From contig OX463842.1 of the NCBI GenBank assembly GCA_949825065.1, positions 32,396,582-32,460,581 on the forward strand: 64,000 nucleotides of DNA. Reading direction: 5' to 3'. The stretch's first letter is position 1. Every line of letters begins with the position of its first letter. The notes beneath the pieces are model-generated. The model saw only the letters and a list, made by a program, of their open reading frames with translations, did no database searches and was not told the origin of the DNA. Both the position numbers and the translations under genes were made by a program. The DNA is from Odontocerum albicorne. Lineage: Eukaryota; Arthropoda; Insecta; Trichoptera; Odontoceridae. Below are positions 1-11,385 of this stretch, in pieces.

Positions 1-1205
1 ATATACTTTTCAAACAATAGAAACTCGAGAACGAAATAATATTTTTGCCACTTACAACCCTTCATTGCCTTATTAAAATATAAATAGAACTGATTATATT
101 TTTACATAAATTTTATAGCGGAATAAGTCCAAACGTTGTTAAAAATTTAATTTTGTGTATAAATCAACATCTTCAAAATTCTACCAAGATTAATATTATT
201 TACACCTATGTTAGTTTCTTTCATGAAAGCGAATAATCGGAAATAACGTTTTTTTATTAATTTTGAAAAAATTACAAATTTTCACTTTTTTTAAACTACG
301 CCTTATATTAATCATTTTAATATGAATAATAAAAATAGTTAATACATGTCATGAATCTCGATTTTTTTATTGATACATTTATAAGTGTGAAAATTTCATA
401 TTTTTCTCAAAACAAAGGATTTTTTATAGTTTGTTTTCATATGCAATGTGTGCACATATACATATACTTAGATGGAAAAGAGAGAAAATAATATGCAAAA
501 TACAAAACAATGCATTTTATTTATTTCAAAACGTCTTCCAATTTTACAACCACATCAATTTGGCAAAGATTTCGAAGAATTTTAAGAACTACTGCAAATT
601 GTATGTTTCATTATTATGTTAATTTCAATATTAGCTTGAAGATGTTCGTTCCAAAATTTTCAAACGCTAGTCAACTTGTAACATACATCGATTTAGCACG
701 ATCGATTGTGTATGCTTAAAGAAGAATATTATATTTATTGTCTTGCAACGTACGTAACGTACATTTAAGAATAAATATTTATATTATTGCAATGAACATT
801 ATGTTAATATCCAAATATGCTATCAAAATTATCTATCATAAAAAAAATATTTTGGTTTCATAATGTGCCAAGCATTCTTGTGTTGTGATGGCTCAAACAT
901 TAAGTAAATAATATATCTTGGCCGTGATTCATTCCCTGTTCATTTTTTTCCTTGATGAGACAGACTCCTATTTGAAGCTGACATGACATCAATGGCCATG
1001 TGGATAATACAGTAACATTCAATGCAAAGATTTCTTAAAAATCCATGGAGTATAAAAATATCATCTCCAACGTTCCGGTGTTCGGAATTTGATTTGTTTT
1101 TAGTTTGTAAAATTTCAAATTTTCTACATTGTTTATTAAAGGTTTGGGCTTTAACTTTGGAGAACTCCACATTGGAATATTTGACAAAAAATTCTTTGTT
1201 GTTCA
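1..1205. other. AT-rich intergenic DNA, nothing recognised
   Basis: Low-complexity AT-rich sequence. The open frames here are short, biased toward Phe, Ile, Asn and Lys, and resemble no family I know. I see no repeat shared with the rest of the window. Confidence 0.6.
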
Positions 1206-1367
1206 ACTAATTAGATTTATCCACGTTACACGTGTTTCATCCTCCTATCCCGAGGCTGTTGTCTGATATATGAACACCGCTCTCATAATAAACCGAGATA
1301 ATTTCGTCTGAAGAGAGCCTCGAAATGGGAGGTTAAAACACGTTTAACGGAGAGTAATTTAATTAGT
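1206..1367. repeat. Foldback (MITE-like) element with ~52-bp inverted arms
   Basis: The left arm (1206-1258) and the reverse complement of the right arm (1315-1367) align over about 52 bases with few mismatches. Both contain ACTAATTA, then a CACGTT/CCGTTA block, ACGTGTTT, CCTCC and CGAGGCT. The loop is about 56 bp. No coding capacity is present. The structure fits a small foldback MITE; a structured regulatory element is the alternative. The target-site duplication is not clear. Confidence 0.65.
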
Positions 1368-1929
1368 GGAATAACAAAGCAATTCATCGTTAAATGTAAA
1401 CGATAAATAAAATTATGAATAAAATGACAAATACGAATTATAACATGGTTTTCAAAACGTAATAGTTAAAATTTTCGCTATCCATAATTTCATTATCTAG
1501 ATACACACAATCCCTTCATTTCATTGATGAGGAATGTAGAAAGGAAAGAGTGCCAAAGTTTCCAATTATGACATGCTATCTTCGTCTTTCCCATATCTAT
1601 ATATCTTATCACACATTTCCCAATGTTTTAGAACTTCTTACCTTTTCATAATTTCATTCACTCATTCCATCATTACTTATCTCAATCTTTCTCTACCACG
1701 ATTTGTACTTATAATTGTATTATTAATTTGTTTGGTCAGTTTTTCACCACCAATCCGTTCATCGCAATGTGCTATTTGTCATATTTCAATATAATTTTAA
1801 ATTATCTTATTCCCTACAAATATTAAAAAAAAAGTTTGCAAATATATTTTTTTAAATTAACTGGTCTGAAGTCATCCCAGCTCAACGAGACAAATATATG
1901 GAAATACACTTAAAATGTATACTCGTATG
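1368..1929. other. AT-rich intergenic DNA, nothing recognised
   Basis: No repeat, RNA or protein similarity seen. The 73-codon frame at 1573-1794 is rich in Ile, Leu and Ser with no known motif, and I regard it as chance. Confidence 0.55.
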
Positions 1930-2127
1930 ACAAACTCCATGGCCTAGTTGATAAGTCACCTCTCATCTTCTAACTACAGAGTAGGGGGTTCGATTCAAGT
2001 TCCTGTCTGGTTTTTACTTAAGGCTTATTTAAACACTTTTTGGTTGATTGAATGCGATTATCAAAAAGCAAAAACTACCAGACCGTCATGTAAACATCGA
2101 AAGTTGTATTAAATATAATACAACCAT
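1930..2127 (+). repeat. tRNA-headed SINE, family A
   Basis: A box A-like stretch (GGCCTAGTTGATAAG, near 1942) is followed about 40 bp later by a box B-like GGTTCGATTC (near 1988). After this come the family body ACTTAAGGCTT and TTGGTTGATTGAATG, and a tail with TTGTATTAAATATAATACAAC. The same order recurs near 30.65, 33.37 and 52.02 kb. The head does not fold into a full tRNA, so this is a SINE and not a tRNA gene. It would have been transcribed by RNA polymerase III and moved by a LINE in trans. Confidence 0.75.
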
Positions 2128-2525
2128 ACCGTTGGTATATTTATTGCGTACTAATTAATATGAAAAAGTATTAAAAATGTTACACAAATTAAATCCCTCC
2201 TATCCAACCAATTTAAAGTATCTTCCAAAAGTATATTTCCTTCTAAAAAGACTTGTTGCCGTGAACTTTGTATAGTCTTACTTATTAATTAATTACTGGC
2301 TAACTTTGACATAAATTAATAATTCAGTCACAACAGATTAATTACGTATCGATGTTTTATAAGTGAACGAAATTTGTCAAAGTTTATATGAAAAATGTGT
2401 CTTTGTTAATATCACACATCTCTTAAAATTTAAATATGTCCAAACAAATAGTTTGATTTATGAGTTAAATTTGAAATTGCTCACAAATTAACCTGTTCTA
2501 TATACTTCTCCAAGTTTACTGTATT
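2128..2525. other. AT-rich intergenic DNA, nothing recognised
   Basis: No structure or similarity noticed. Confidence 0.5.
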
Positions 2526-2529
2526 GCAC

Positions 2530-2690
2530 TTTCGTTTAAAACAGTGCAAACCCAAAATTTTATTGTTACGTAGCAATCTCTTTAAACCAAGCAGAGAGAA
2601 GTAAAAGAGGTCTTAAGTGAAAACTGTAACTCTTTTTTTAAGGATTGCAACAGGGAAAAACCCGGTGTCAAAGCAACTAGGTCACGAATG
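2530..2690 (-). repeat. Degraded SINE, family A (minus strand)
   Basis: Read on the minus strand it shows CCTAGTTG, then TTTTCACTTAAG, then GGTTTAAAGAGATTGC and GTAACAATAAA. This is the same order as the family A body and tail at 33.4-33.5 kb. The box B region is badly eroded. Confidence 0.6.
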
Positions 2691-4437
2691 CCATCAGTCT
2701 TAGGTCTTAGGTCTTATAAAGATAAATGTGAACAACTTATGTTAAACTGGAAATATACTACGGTTATATTTACTCGTATATATTCACTTAGTTAAGTTAA
2801 ACGCGAATTTTTTTGATGAGAAAAAATCTTAAATCTGTTTATGTTCTGAAATTACTGCTTGACGTTTTCTAAAGTATGGTACTTGCTCTAACGAAATAGG
2901 TTGCAAAATTGGATAAATTAAATATTGTGCTTCAAAAGATTACAAATATTTCCCTCCACCTTTCAGTATCAATTTCCAAATATAATCCTTTTTACAAACT
3001 TTTTCAAAGGAATTTTACGCTCCAAGTATTCTTTTTAATTGAATTATGATAAATTTGGTGTTCTATTTATTGAATTGAATCTTCAATTTAAAAAAATGAC
3101 ATTTTTTTTCAATTTAAAATGATTTTGGAAATTACTCTACTCTAGTGGGTTATTAAAAAAAATTGTTCGAATGGAAAATAAAATCATAATACTTAAATGT
3201 TTAAAATTCAACGGGTTGTGTTAAATGTCTACAGACATAAAAAGCAAGGAACGAGCAATGAAAAATTTTACACCTTGTGAATATTTTTTGCTTATTTCTT
3301 TGAAAAATAAAACACTTTGTAAACACCACTTCAATTGCATTTTCTAGTACCTTGTTTGAAGCGTGCTTTTCAGCTTCCCGTAGTATTTTTTTTGCTTCGT
3401 AACGTGCACCAGTTCGAAAGAAACGTTTGAAGGCGACATTAAGCGGTTAGATTCCTATATTCCTAGAGGGGAGTTCACCGGACACGGCTGTCACGTGTCT
3501 AAAACTAACACAGCCTTTCCCACCATTTTTATTGGCACTTCTAACTCTTTGCTCGACATTAAAGAAACGGACACAGTTTTGCAACCTCATTGAAATGCGG
3601 TGAACTCGGCGAAATTCTTAAAATGAAAAACAAATTCTTTGAATCCTTTTCTCCAAAGAGACGTGTATTATTTTAATAAACTTCGTTTGCATTAAATGCT
3701 ACAAAAATAAGATTTATTACACAATGTTTGACATTTTGATTAAATATTGTACATAAATAAAGTGATGAAAGTTCTATTTTTACAAAGAAATTTTAAAGTT
3801 ATCACCTGAAACATAAAATATTGTGTCGCATTGGCGTTTAAGAACACTTTAAAGCAGCGTATTTATACGAGTACATACTTTTCTATATTAAAAATTCGAG
3901 AACATGGTATCAATTGTAATTTAATTTATTATTTGATTATTTTTCAGGTCATTTCCAAAACATGTCAAATTTAAAGATTATTTTTTTTATGTTTAAAATC
4001 TAACTTATCAAAAAAAAAATTTTAAATAAGCTTTTAAAGTTGAAAATAGTAAAATGACTTGATTATTTCCATGGAACGAGCATTTTTTTTCCCTGTTTCA
4101 TTTATTTGTACGGTATGATAGGCAATCGAGATGGAATATTATTGTTTGCAATCTTGAGGCTGGAAAACCCTTTTGCGTGTATTGGTGTAAGTGTACAATC
4201 TGTTGCACTTCAAAAAGCACAGTGTTGATAAATTAATCCTAAAGTTCCGATGGCAAGCATAACAAAACTCAATGACTATCAGCAGGTTTTATCTCTTGCA
4301 GCCTTTTATTAGGCAGTGTTTTAAAGAACGATATTTTTGCGTTGCTTACTAGCACTTTAAGAATTTATGATAAGCAACATATAAGCTGTGATAACATCAA
4401 ATGTAAAACGGTCTATGAGTAAAACTATTCTGGAATT
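2691..4437. other. Intergenic DNA with one GC-richer unique patch
   Basis: Mostly AT-rich and unremarkable. Bases 3340-3620 are clearly less AT-rich (for example AGAGGGGAGTTCACCGG near 3465) but contain no long frame and no copy elsewhere in the window. That patch could be an old repeat or a conserved non-coding element; I cannot tell which. Confidence 0.4.
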
Positions 4438-4512
4438 GAATTCACCAGGGATTGAACTTGGGGCACCAGCTTGCTCAACATGAATGGTAAGAGTTAGACT
4501 ACGGCCGTTGAC
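4438..4512 (-). repeat. SINE head fragment (minus strand)
   Basis: The minus strand reads CGGCCGTAGTCTAACTC, then about 35 bp later AAGTTCAATCCCTGG, a box A/box B pair in correct order. No body or tail is visible and it does not fold as a tRNA. Confidence 0.5.
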
Positions 4513-4902
4513 ATTTATTTTTACTCATATTTAATAAGAAAATGTTTTTTTTTACAAATGTATTCACTATTTATTATTCAAACATTGATACATTTTCCAA
4601 AGTTAACATTCTAACTAAATCAAAATACACATTGTATTGCTTCACAATTGGAAACTTAAGCCAAAACGTGACGACACAGAAGGCGGATCGAGCTCGGCTT
4701 GACTCTTGTCCGCTCGTGCTCAGTTTAGCTCAGTCTGCGGCTTGAAAACAATCGGAATATTCCCCGTAATTATAACTGCCTGAGCTTGACTAATTAATGA
4801 CCCAATGGGACATCCTTTGTGATGTACAGGGTCATTCAAAAATAGTCTTATCCAATTTCACTTCAACAGATAAATGATTTCTGAAATGTTTAAGGTTTTA
4901 TA
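4513..4902. other. Intergenic DNA
   Basis: AT-rich apart from a GC-richer patch at 4665-4745. Nothing recognised. Confidence 0.4.
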
Positions 4903-5430
4903 TTGGTTGTTCTGAAAATAGGTTCATGTTTCTCGGAAAGATGTCGTTAGGAATTTTTTTCGTTACTTACTTCATTCCAATCGTATTAAATGAAATTATA
5001 ATGAAAGGTGTAACGCATTTTTTCGGTTATTTTGCAACCAACTTGCTTGAGCGGGACTTTTGCGTCGTTTTGAAGATGGAACAAAATAAATTGTTTTTTT
5101 AGCATGATGGTTTTTCACTACCGCAAAAAAATGCGACACAAACAAATAAAAGATATCTACAGTATTTACGACAGTGCAATCGGGTGTATCAAATGTCGTT
5201 TTAAAAAAAATCGTAATTGTGATACGACACTCGAAGTTGGTGTTCACTCTGCCACTGATGACGACCGAATCAAGGCTTTTATCGAGACAAACCAGCGTTC
5301 TACAATACGAGAGATTGCTGAAATACTGAAAATGTTTAAAACTACCGTCCACGAGCACTTGGTGAAGCTTGGTTACGTGAGTAGTCACGAATTGGATCTA
5401 AAATGCGAAATTTCTTTTCGGACCACCTAT
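4903..5430 (+). mobile_element. Internally deleted mariner-like element (copy 1)
   Basis: About 528 bp with imperfect terminal inverted repeats. The left end TTGGTTGTTCTGAAAA (4903) matches the reverse complement of the right end, ATAGGTGGTCCGAAAA, at most positions. TA dinucleotides sit outside each end (4901-4902 and 5431-5432). The interior encodes only the N-terminal DNA-binding part of a mariner transposase and then jumps to the 3' end, so the whole DD34D catalytic core is missing. A relative at 35.57-35.98 kb shares both the coding remnant and the 3' end. Confidence 0.75.
5075..5400 (+). pseudogene. Mariner transposase N-terminal fragment
   Basis: MEQNKLFF at 5075 matches the usual mariner start and is followed by a stop and frame change. 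The clearest part, from about 5250, reads DDDRIKAFIETNQ, then REIAEILKMFKTTVHEHLVK and LGYVS. This is the second helix-turn-helix of mariner transposases of the SETMAR-type lineage. The linker before it is damaged, and nothing of the catalytic domain follows. It cannot make transposase; at most it could give a truncated DNA-binding peptide. Confidence 0.75.
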
Positions 5431-5820
5431 TATTTGTTTTTTTTGTTTAATATTTACTGTGCATTTTTAAATGAACTAAAAAAAACATACAATCTATTGC
5501 TGTACAAAATTTGGGCCAGGTCTATCAATTGATATTTACAGTTTAGCATTATATAATTTTAAAATTTAATAATAAACCTTTTGCTTGATTTAAAAAGAAA
5601 GACGTATTGAATAAATCAGTATGGAATTTTAATCAGCTACCGTAACATCGAATTATTTATACGGGTAACTTCAATTAAACAAAAGTTGTGTACATAATTT
5701 AAATAAATATTTATTCTTCATCATAATGAAATAGTTTTGGAAATATTCAATAAAATTCTGTGAAATTTATTTTATTTTAAATAAATATATTCAAAAGATA
5801 TTCTTTAGTGCTTTTTATCG
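5431..5820. other. AT-rich intergenic DNA, nothing recognised
   Basis: Low-complexity A/T sequence with no supported feature. Confidence 0.5.
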
Positions 5821-6005
5821 CCGTAGTCGTTGCTTGGCGTCGAAAATCCCCTCATCATTCCAAAGTCAATTTCGAGCTTCTACTTCACGTCGATTGTGTA
5901 ATCTTCTGTGAGAAAACAGCCCTATCCTAGATGAGCACTCTCTTCCACATAGGTCATATACTCGTACATGCGGATCATGAAGACCGACCTGGTAACGCTG
6001 ATAAT
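5821..6005 (-). pseudogene. LINE ORF2 C-terminal remnant with C2H2-like finger
   Basis: The minus strand from about 6000 translates without a stop to QRYQVGLHDPHVRVYDLCGR, then ECSSRIGLFSHRRLHNRREV, with a stop near 5870. The C-x2-3-C ... SRIGL-x-SH-x3-H pattern is the short finger often found at the extreme C-terminus of LINE polyproteins. Nothing upstream keeps a readable RT. The clade is uncertain (RTE- or CR1-like). Confidence 0.55.
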
Positions 6006-6533
6006 GTTCGCGCTGACTATTTTTCAAACATCTTACAGTTTTTTATACAATCTCCTTAATAGTAGTGACTTAAATTTATAGCATATGAATATTAAAACAT
6101 GTGCGTTCTTTTTACTGACAACAATAACTGATGTTATTTTGCTTGAATATTTAAGATCAATATGTGTAACCCGCATGTCTGCATTAAGTGTATTATTACT
6201 CGGAGTCACAGTAAATTTTCTTTATATGTTTTTTCCCCCTAATTTTAACGTGTTCGTTTTATTATTATCGCAGTCATATAATTATTGCGTAATATTTAAT
6301 TAAACAATAATTTTTATTTTTGGTTAATATTTGTTTTCTCGAGTAAGAGTAGCAGACAAACATCAAACATTTAAATTGATTCGATCTTTATCTGCCGCTT
6401 TGTTTTCGAGATATGGGTTACATGTGTGTCTTAAGAACACGCTTGAAGACAGGCCTATTTATGAGGTATTTTCTAAATTTGTTATCTTATATTAGCACTG
6501 CAAATATACACTACACTCCACCTACAGAATGTA
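6006..6533. other. AT-rich intergenic DNA, nothing recognised
   Basis: A 72-codon hydrophobic frame at 6085-6303 has no recognisable motif and no coding signature beyond AT-rich composition. Confidence 0.45.
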
Positions 6534-7429
6534 CGAGGGTCATCTAGAAAGTAAGGTTACAAGGACTCCTGAGGCCGAGGGAATTTTTTTGTTTCGAAGT
6601 TGGCGCACCTGGCGTGTAGGGGGGATCCCAATGGTTAGTTTGTTTGGTCCCGCGTGTTCAGTCACAGTAAATTCTTCCGATGGAGAGGTCGTTGCGCGCT
6701 CCCGCCACCTCCCGTCCGTGCGAGATCCGTGTGATCATCCGTTTTTTGACTTTGCAGAACAATACCACCGCGAATATCCATCGGAAGCTCGTGGAAATTT
6801 ATGGTAGTGATGTGATAAGTCGACAACATGTCACGAAGGGGGTAAGGTTGTTCAGGGGAGGCCGTACTGATACTCACGACGAGGCAAAGCAATGATTTCT
6901 GACAAACTTGTACAAAAAATTGAAGAACAATTGCGAAATGACCGCCGTGTGATGCTTGACGACCTTCACGAAGAATTTTCTGTCATTTTTCGAAGTCTCC
7001 TTGGTGATATTGTTCGGAAAAACTTGGTTACAAGAAGTTGTGTGCAAGATGGGTGCCCCGAATGCTCACACCGGAGCACCGTCAAAATCGCGTGACGGCC
7101 GCGCGTGAATTTTTGATCGTTTTGCACATGAGGGAGAAGCTTTTCTGGACTCTATCGTGACGGGGGATGAGACGTGGGTATGTCACTACACCTCAACAAT
7201 TTTCCAACGATCAGGAGGTCGAGGAAGCTGTGAAAAAGTGGCTGAAAGAGCTGGCGGCGGAGGTCTATGACACTGGCATACAAAAGCTGGTGCTCCGACT
7301 ACAGAAATGTCTTGATCTCGACGGCGATTACGTTGAAAAATAGTTTAATACATTTGTGAATTTCAAATAAATACAAGGATTTTTCGATCCTACATAAATG
7401 TTGTAACCTTACTTAATAGATGACTCTTG
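6534..7429 (+). mobile_element. Internally deleted mariner element (copy 2)
   Basis: 896 bp with terminal inverted repeats of about 29 bp. The left end CGAGGGTCATCTAGAAAGTA (6534) matches the reverse complement of the right end CAAGAGTCATCTATTAAGTA, and both continue AGGTTACAA. TA target-site copies lie at 6532-6533 and 7430-7431. The transposase inside is broken by frameshifts and lacks the region with the second and third catalytic Asp residues. Confidence 0.85.
6680..7343 (+). pseudogene. Broken mariner transposase
   Basis: The start MERSLRAPATSRPCEIRVII and the following VEIYGSDVISRQHV are typical of an insect mariner lineage whose transposase begins MER-x-APATCEIR. After DTHDE the GRP linker is lost, and the frame shifts to SDKLVQKIEEQLRNDRRVML, which is the second helix-turn-helix. 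Further on, FLDSIVTGDETWV (near 7145-7185) keeps the first catalytic Asp (GDETW). About 130 residues carrying the other two Asp are then missing, and the C-terminal tail (VKKWLKELAAEVYDTGIQKL) resumes before a stop near 7343. Inactive. Confidence 0.85.
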
Positions 7430-7705
7430 TACGTATTACTATTACATATTGGAAGGTAACAAATGTAGCTTTATTGTTCGTCTTCCGTTGATAGGTTTTC
7501 TGCAGTTTTCTGAACCGATGCGGACAAGTTGCTAAATTACTGGTCGTGGACCCCATATTCCTATCCTTACATTCAACTTGTTTTATTTGTAATATTTTTA
7601 ATCTGTCCAAAATAGTGGATCCGAGTCCCAAATTAAATGGCCTTTGAGAAGAGAATGTTCTGTAAATGGCGCTAAACAAATTGTATTATTATTATTATTA
7701 TTTGA
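7430..7705. repeat. Interspersed repeat with (ATT)n tail
   Basis: A segment with TTCGTCTTCC, a CCGATG-type block and TTCCTATCCTTACATTCAAC ends in an ATT microsatellite (about 7685-7702). The same order of blocks recurs at 59.88-60.03 kb. It looks like the 3' end of an old LINE, but no protein is readable, so the class is open. Confidence 0.4.
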
Positions 7706-8060
7706 ATGGGAAGGCTGCGTTTAAAGCTAAACTTCTTCTATCTTACATCACACTCGTATTCCCACTCTCCTGTCTGCACTTTCATTTGAAAATTTATGTA
7801 TGCTTGTTTATCACTCCATTAGTATTATGTTAAGAGAGATAAGCGTACCTGTATCAAACCCACTCTTCGATCGACAAACCTTCTTTGAACGTACCATAAT
7901 TTTCAAGTAACGATATTCTTCACAGCTCGGCTGATAGGTTTTGACATAATCAGAGTCTTGACTGGAAAGCTTGAACTACTAAAACCATGTTGTACTTTAT
8001 TCTTACTTATTTTGTCTTATTATGTTTCATTTTTATTTTCAATTTGTTTTATCATGTATA
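7706..8060. other. Intergenic DNA, nothing recognised
   Basis: No supported feature. Confidence 0.45.
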
Positions 8061-8064
8061 TACA

Positions 8065-8290
8065 ACGATATCCGTGGTTGGTAAGATGCTTAACTTCGGG
8101 TTTCGGGTTTGATTACCGATGTAATAAAAAAAAAAAAAAAGGGTCCTACTCTTGCAAAAGTTCGTCAGGTAACAATACTCATACGCATCGAGTAGGTGTT
8201 CAAGTGTTGTTTCTCCATGTGTAGTAGTGTTACCAACAAGTTCAGTAGTAAACCACAAGTTCTGCGCCTACTCCACTGATTAGAAACTCG
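8065..8290 (+). repeat. tRNA-headed SINE, family B
   Basis: Box A-like ATCCGTGGTTGGTAAGATGC and box B-like GGGTTTGATTACCG are followed by an A-run (8127-8141) and a body GGTAACAATACTCATACGCA. The same body follows the SINE head at 44.48 kb, and in weaker form at 13.05 kb. This body differs from family A, so two SINE families seem to share one kind of head. Confidence 0.65.
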
Positions 8291-8345
8291 AAGGCTCTAT
8301 TACTGGGGCCAAAGATTATACTTTCTTTCCACCACGCTCTTCAAT

Positions 8346-9069
8346 AGGCCCATATCACAAATTGAAATATATTGAAGGTTATTACACGAAATAATAATAT
8401 AAGAATATGGAAACATATTTTCTTCACCCATTTTCTCTCATCAGAAAGATGTGCTTTGATAGAATTTAATTAAATTAATATTTTGTGAAATCTAAGATAT
8501 AAGGAAAAAAAGGTGAGAGCGTTTTTATAATTTCCCTGTAGAAGAGCCTACGTAAAATATTTTTAGATGCTTGAGTTCTTAAGACAGTGTTTCCCCAGTA
8601 AACTCTTCTTCCCCTGCAGCTAATTGCCTGGATAAATGTTAATTTTCTGGGAGTGTACCCAATCGGGACAAACAGGGAAAATTTGAATTTATAATGTAAA
8701 CTTGATGTCAAGTTTTACCCTGAAATTAATGTCTGTGTCAGTAGTTAGAAAATAGATTCAAACAATTCTCAAGTTTTGTTAAAACTTTTTTCGCTGAAAA
8801 ATACTCTTTTATGACAATTGCTTGTAAACGTTTTCACTAGACGTTCACCTGTCATTTATTTAAATTCGTTTTCTTTTTACCGACAGAAACATATTTTTAT
8901 TTCATTGTTTTTTTACTTATTCAATACGATATGGATATGTTGGATGTTTTACTTTTGAATTCCATTTATGTTGGGTTTGATATTATGATTTTGTAACATT
9001 TGTTAATCAACTAAGTTGGAAATAAAATAATATGAATATTTTATATCCAACATAAAGAAATCGAATAAA
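8346..9069. other. AT-rich intergenic DNA, nothing recognised
   Basis: No repeat or coding similarity found. Confidence 0.45.
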
Positions 9070-9500
9070 TGCTGTAGAAATGCGAACACTGAGAAGAATA
9101 CATGATGTTACAAGGTATGACAGAATACCGACTGAAGTAGTTAGGAATGTATGTGACTTAAGGTTTATATGTTGAGTAAGGTGAAGAAGAGCACTGTGAG
9201 TGTAATTTGGACATGAATAATGAATTAATTAAGAAAGACTTTAAAAAAAATGTATTTTTCAAATTTGAGTGGAAGGTGTGAAAGAGAAAGACTAAGGAAA
9301 ATATGGTTGGATCAAGTTTCAAGATCAAGATCAACATTTTAAAAGAAGGAAACGTAAAATATCAAAGAAAATGAAGATGTTCGCGAAGGTATATGGATAT
9401 AGAAGAGGCAAAGGATGCTTGACGAGATAGGAAAGTCTGACGCTCTGTCTTCTCTACCTACCTGACAGAAAAATGGCGTGATGGTTTGTATGTAATGTTA
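9070..9500 (+). pseudogene. Decayed LINE (RTE-like) RT C-terminus and 3' end
   Basis: The plus strand near 9078 reads MRTLRRIHDVTRYDRIPTEV, typical of the region after the RT domain in RTE-like LINEs. Further on RRERLRKIWLDQVSR (near 9283) matches the GRP-x-W-x-D-x-V stretch, and a basic tail follows. The end carries CTGACGCTCTGTCTTCTCTA and ATGGCGTGATGG (to about 9485), a 3' signature repeated at other sites in the window. Several stops and frameshifts are present. Confidence 0.65.
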
Positions 9501-9600
9501 ATCTTTATAAAATTAACATGCCATTCGAAATTATTAGAAAAACAACAGAGAAAAAAATACAAAACTATTTTAAACACCTAATGGAAAAGATAATACAATA

Positions 9601-9821
9601 CCCGGCAATAAGTAATACACATCGGGCTTAAGAAAGAGACTGTCGGCCATAATCGGCTAACTTCTGCTCTGTAGAGAGTTGTCTCTATCGCACGATGCGC
9701 TAACAATCTTGCGATGGAACATGTGTATGAATGACAGAGATGACGCTCTACAAAGCCGAAGTTAGTTGATTATGGCCGACAATTTCTTTCTTAAGCCCGA
9801 TGTGTATTACTTACCCCCGGG
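9601..9821. mobile_element. 221-bp MITE with ~75-bp terminal inverted repeats
   Basis: The left arm from 9601 (CCCGGCAATAAGTAATACAC) and the reverse complement of the right arm ending at 9821 (CCCGGGGGTAAGTAATACAC) both continue ATCGGGCTTAAGAAAGA, GTCGGCCATAATC and CTAACTTC. TA dinucleotides flank both ends (9599-9600, 9822-9823), which points to a Tc1/mariner-type target-site duplication. The arms pair over about 75 bp around a loop of about 60 bp. No coding capacity. Confidence 0.85.
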
Positions 9822-9823
9822 TA

Positions 9824-10614
9824 ATGTACTTTGTTTTGTAAGTTTCATATTATTTTTCATTAGTCAGTACTTATGTAAGTATTTTATATATTATTAATGC
9901 AATTAAAGCCTGCGATGATGATTTTTTTAATTCATTACTTTTTTATGTATTTTTTGTGCTGAAATTAAAAATTGCATTTAAAATGACATCTGACGTACCG
10001 TTTTTTTTTTTCGCAAAACTTTTGTTTTAGTTTTATTTGAAAAAAGGGTACTGGCGGTTTAAGTGGCGAAATTTTATAATGAATATAACCAATAGTTTTT
10101 TAAAGAATATCACCAGTATTCGCCACAAAATATGTTTTGTTTGATCACTTTCCCTATTAAATTCAATAACGCTTAAATGCCATTATCAGGAAAATTATAT
10201 GTGATAAAGAAAAATTGAATTCAATTATGAATTCAACATCACAAAAAAACTAAAGGGTTTATAAAAAAAATCAAAATACTTTTTCTGAACCTTAATTTAA
10301 CAGGCCTGCGCCTATATCAATAATAACTAAATTCGTTTCGAATATCTAAGTCAAATGTTTGCATTTTTTAAATATATTATCTAAACTACAATCTACATAA
10401 TTGTTAATTAAAATGTATTTTTAAGAAAGTAAGTTTAACTAATTGGAGTTGCATTTAATTATTTCATAGAGCTTCCCTAATAACTTTAGAAACTTACCTA
10501 GTGTTATTTCTCCTCAGTCAAACTGTTTTAGGATGTTCATATCATACACCTGATTAAAGTCATTATTCCTTGTTCACAGTGAGTTGTATTCAAATTCTAT
10601 TAGCCCTATTACGA
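9824..10614. other. AT-rich intergenic DNA, nothing recognised
   Basis: A and T homopolymer-rich sequence without supported features. Confidence 0.5.
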
Positions 10615-10799
10615 CATGAGTATATTGATGAATGTAAACTTTGATGTTTACAAACCTGTTTATATAAAGCCGCGTGGATACTTCAACTCTATGATGACTC
10701 ACATTTGAGTCGTTTGATGTTCATTCATAAAATTTGTCACGTTTCATTAGCTTTACCCTATCTTGCTGCTTTATACATAATAAAACTTATATAAATTTT

Positions 10800-10870
10800 A
10801 TAACTTATGGTTTTGATCACTCTTGAGGAGAGTTTGCTTTCTAAAAGGTGATATATAGTATAAATAGTCA
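10800..10870 (+). repeat. Fragment of a small interspersed repeat
   Basis: CTTGAGGAGAGTTTGCT (10823) followed by TCTAAAAGG matches pieces near 14.03 kb (plus) and 52.8 kb (minus). A weaker relative may sit at 38.56 kb. An ATT-rich tail follows (10874-10890). The family is short and I cannot place it in a class. Confidence 0.45.
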
Positions 10871-11320
10871 ATTTATTATTATTATTTATTAAAAAACTGA
10901 GTTAACTTATTTGGGTGACATTAAATCAAAATACTTGAAACAACGTTCTAGAATTTTTATTAAGCTACTTGAAAAATTCAAATTTGAGTATATCTCTAGA
11001 ACATATTTTTTTTTTAAAATACTTATATATCAAAATATCATTTAAATATGTTGTTCAATGTTCTAAGATAACATATGTTATGTATTACGCTACTTCAGAA
11101 ATTCTTAAAAGTGTATCTCTTGAAACTATCACAATACTTCTATTTATTTTACTAACATGATAAAGTAATATTTCTTTTATTATAAATGTTTTTTTTTAAT
11201 ATGGTTTTTAATGAAAAAACTTGAATATATAATTTTTTTTATTTTTATTTTATTTTAAAACTAATTAAACATAAAAACTAAAAGATGTTTAAAGAATAGC
11301 GATTTTTTTACTCTTTACAA
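10871..11320. other. AT-rich intergenic DNA, nothing recognised
   Basis: Very AT-rich; the 63-codon frame at 10969-11160 is compositional. Confidence 0.5.
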
Positions 11321-11324
11321 TTCA

Positions 11325-11385
11325 CCCTTTTCATCATCACACCTTGTCCCTGTCGGAGGAGGCAGAGAGAACAGCTCTATTCTAT
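11325..11385 (-). repeat. LINE 3'-end fragment (minus strand)
   Basis: CATCATCACACCTTGTCCCT followed by GTCGGAGGAGGCAGAGAGAA is the reverse complement of the LINE 3' signature at 9440-9490 (tctctacctacctgacag ... atggcgtgatg). Confidence 0.45.
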
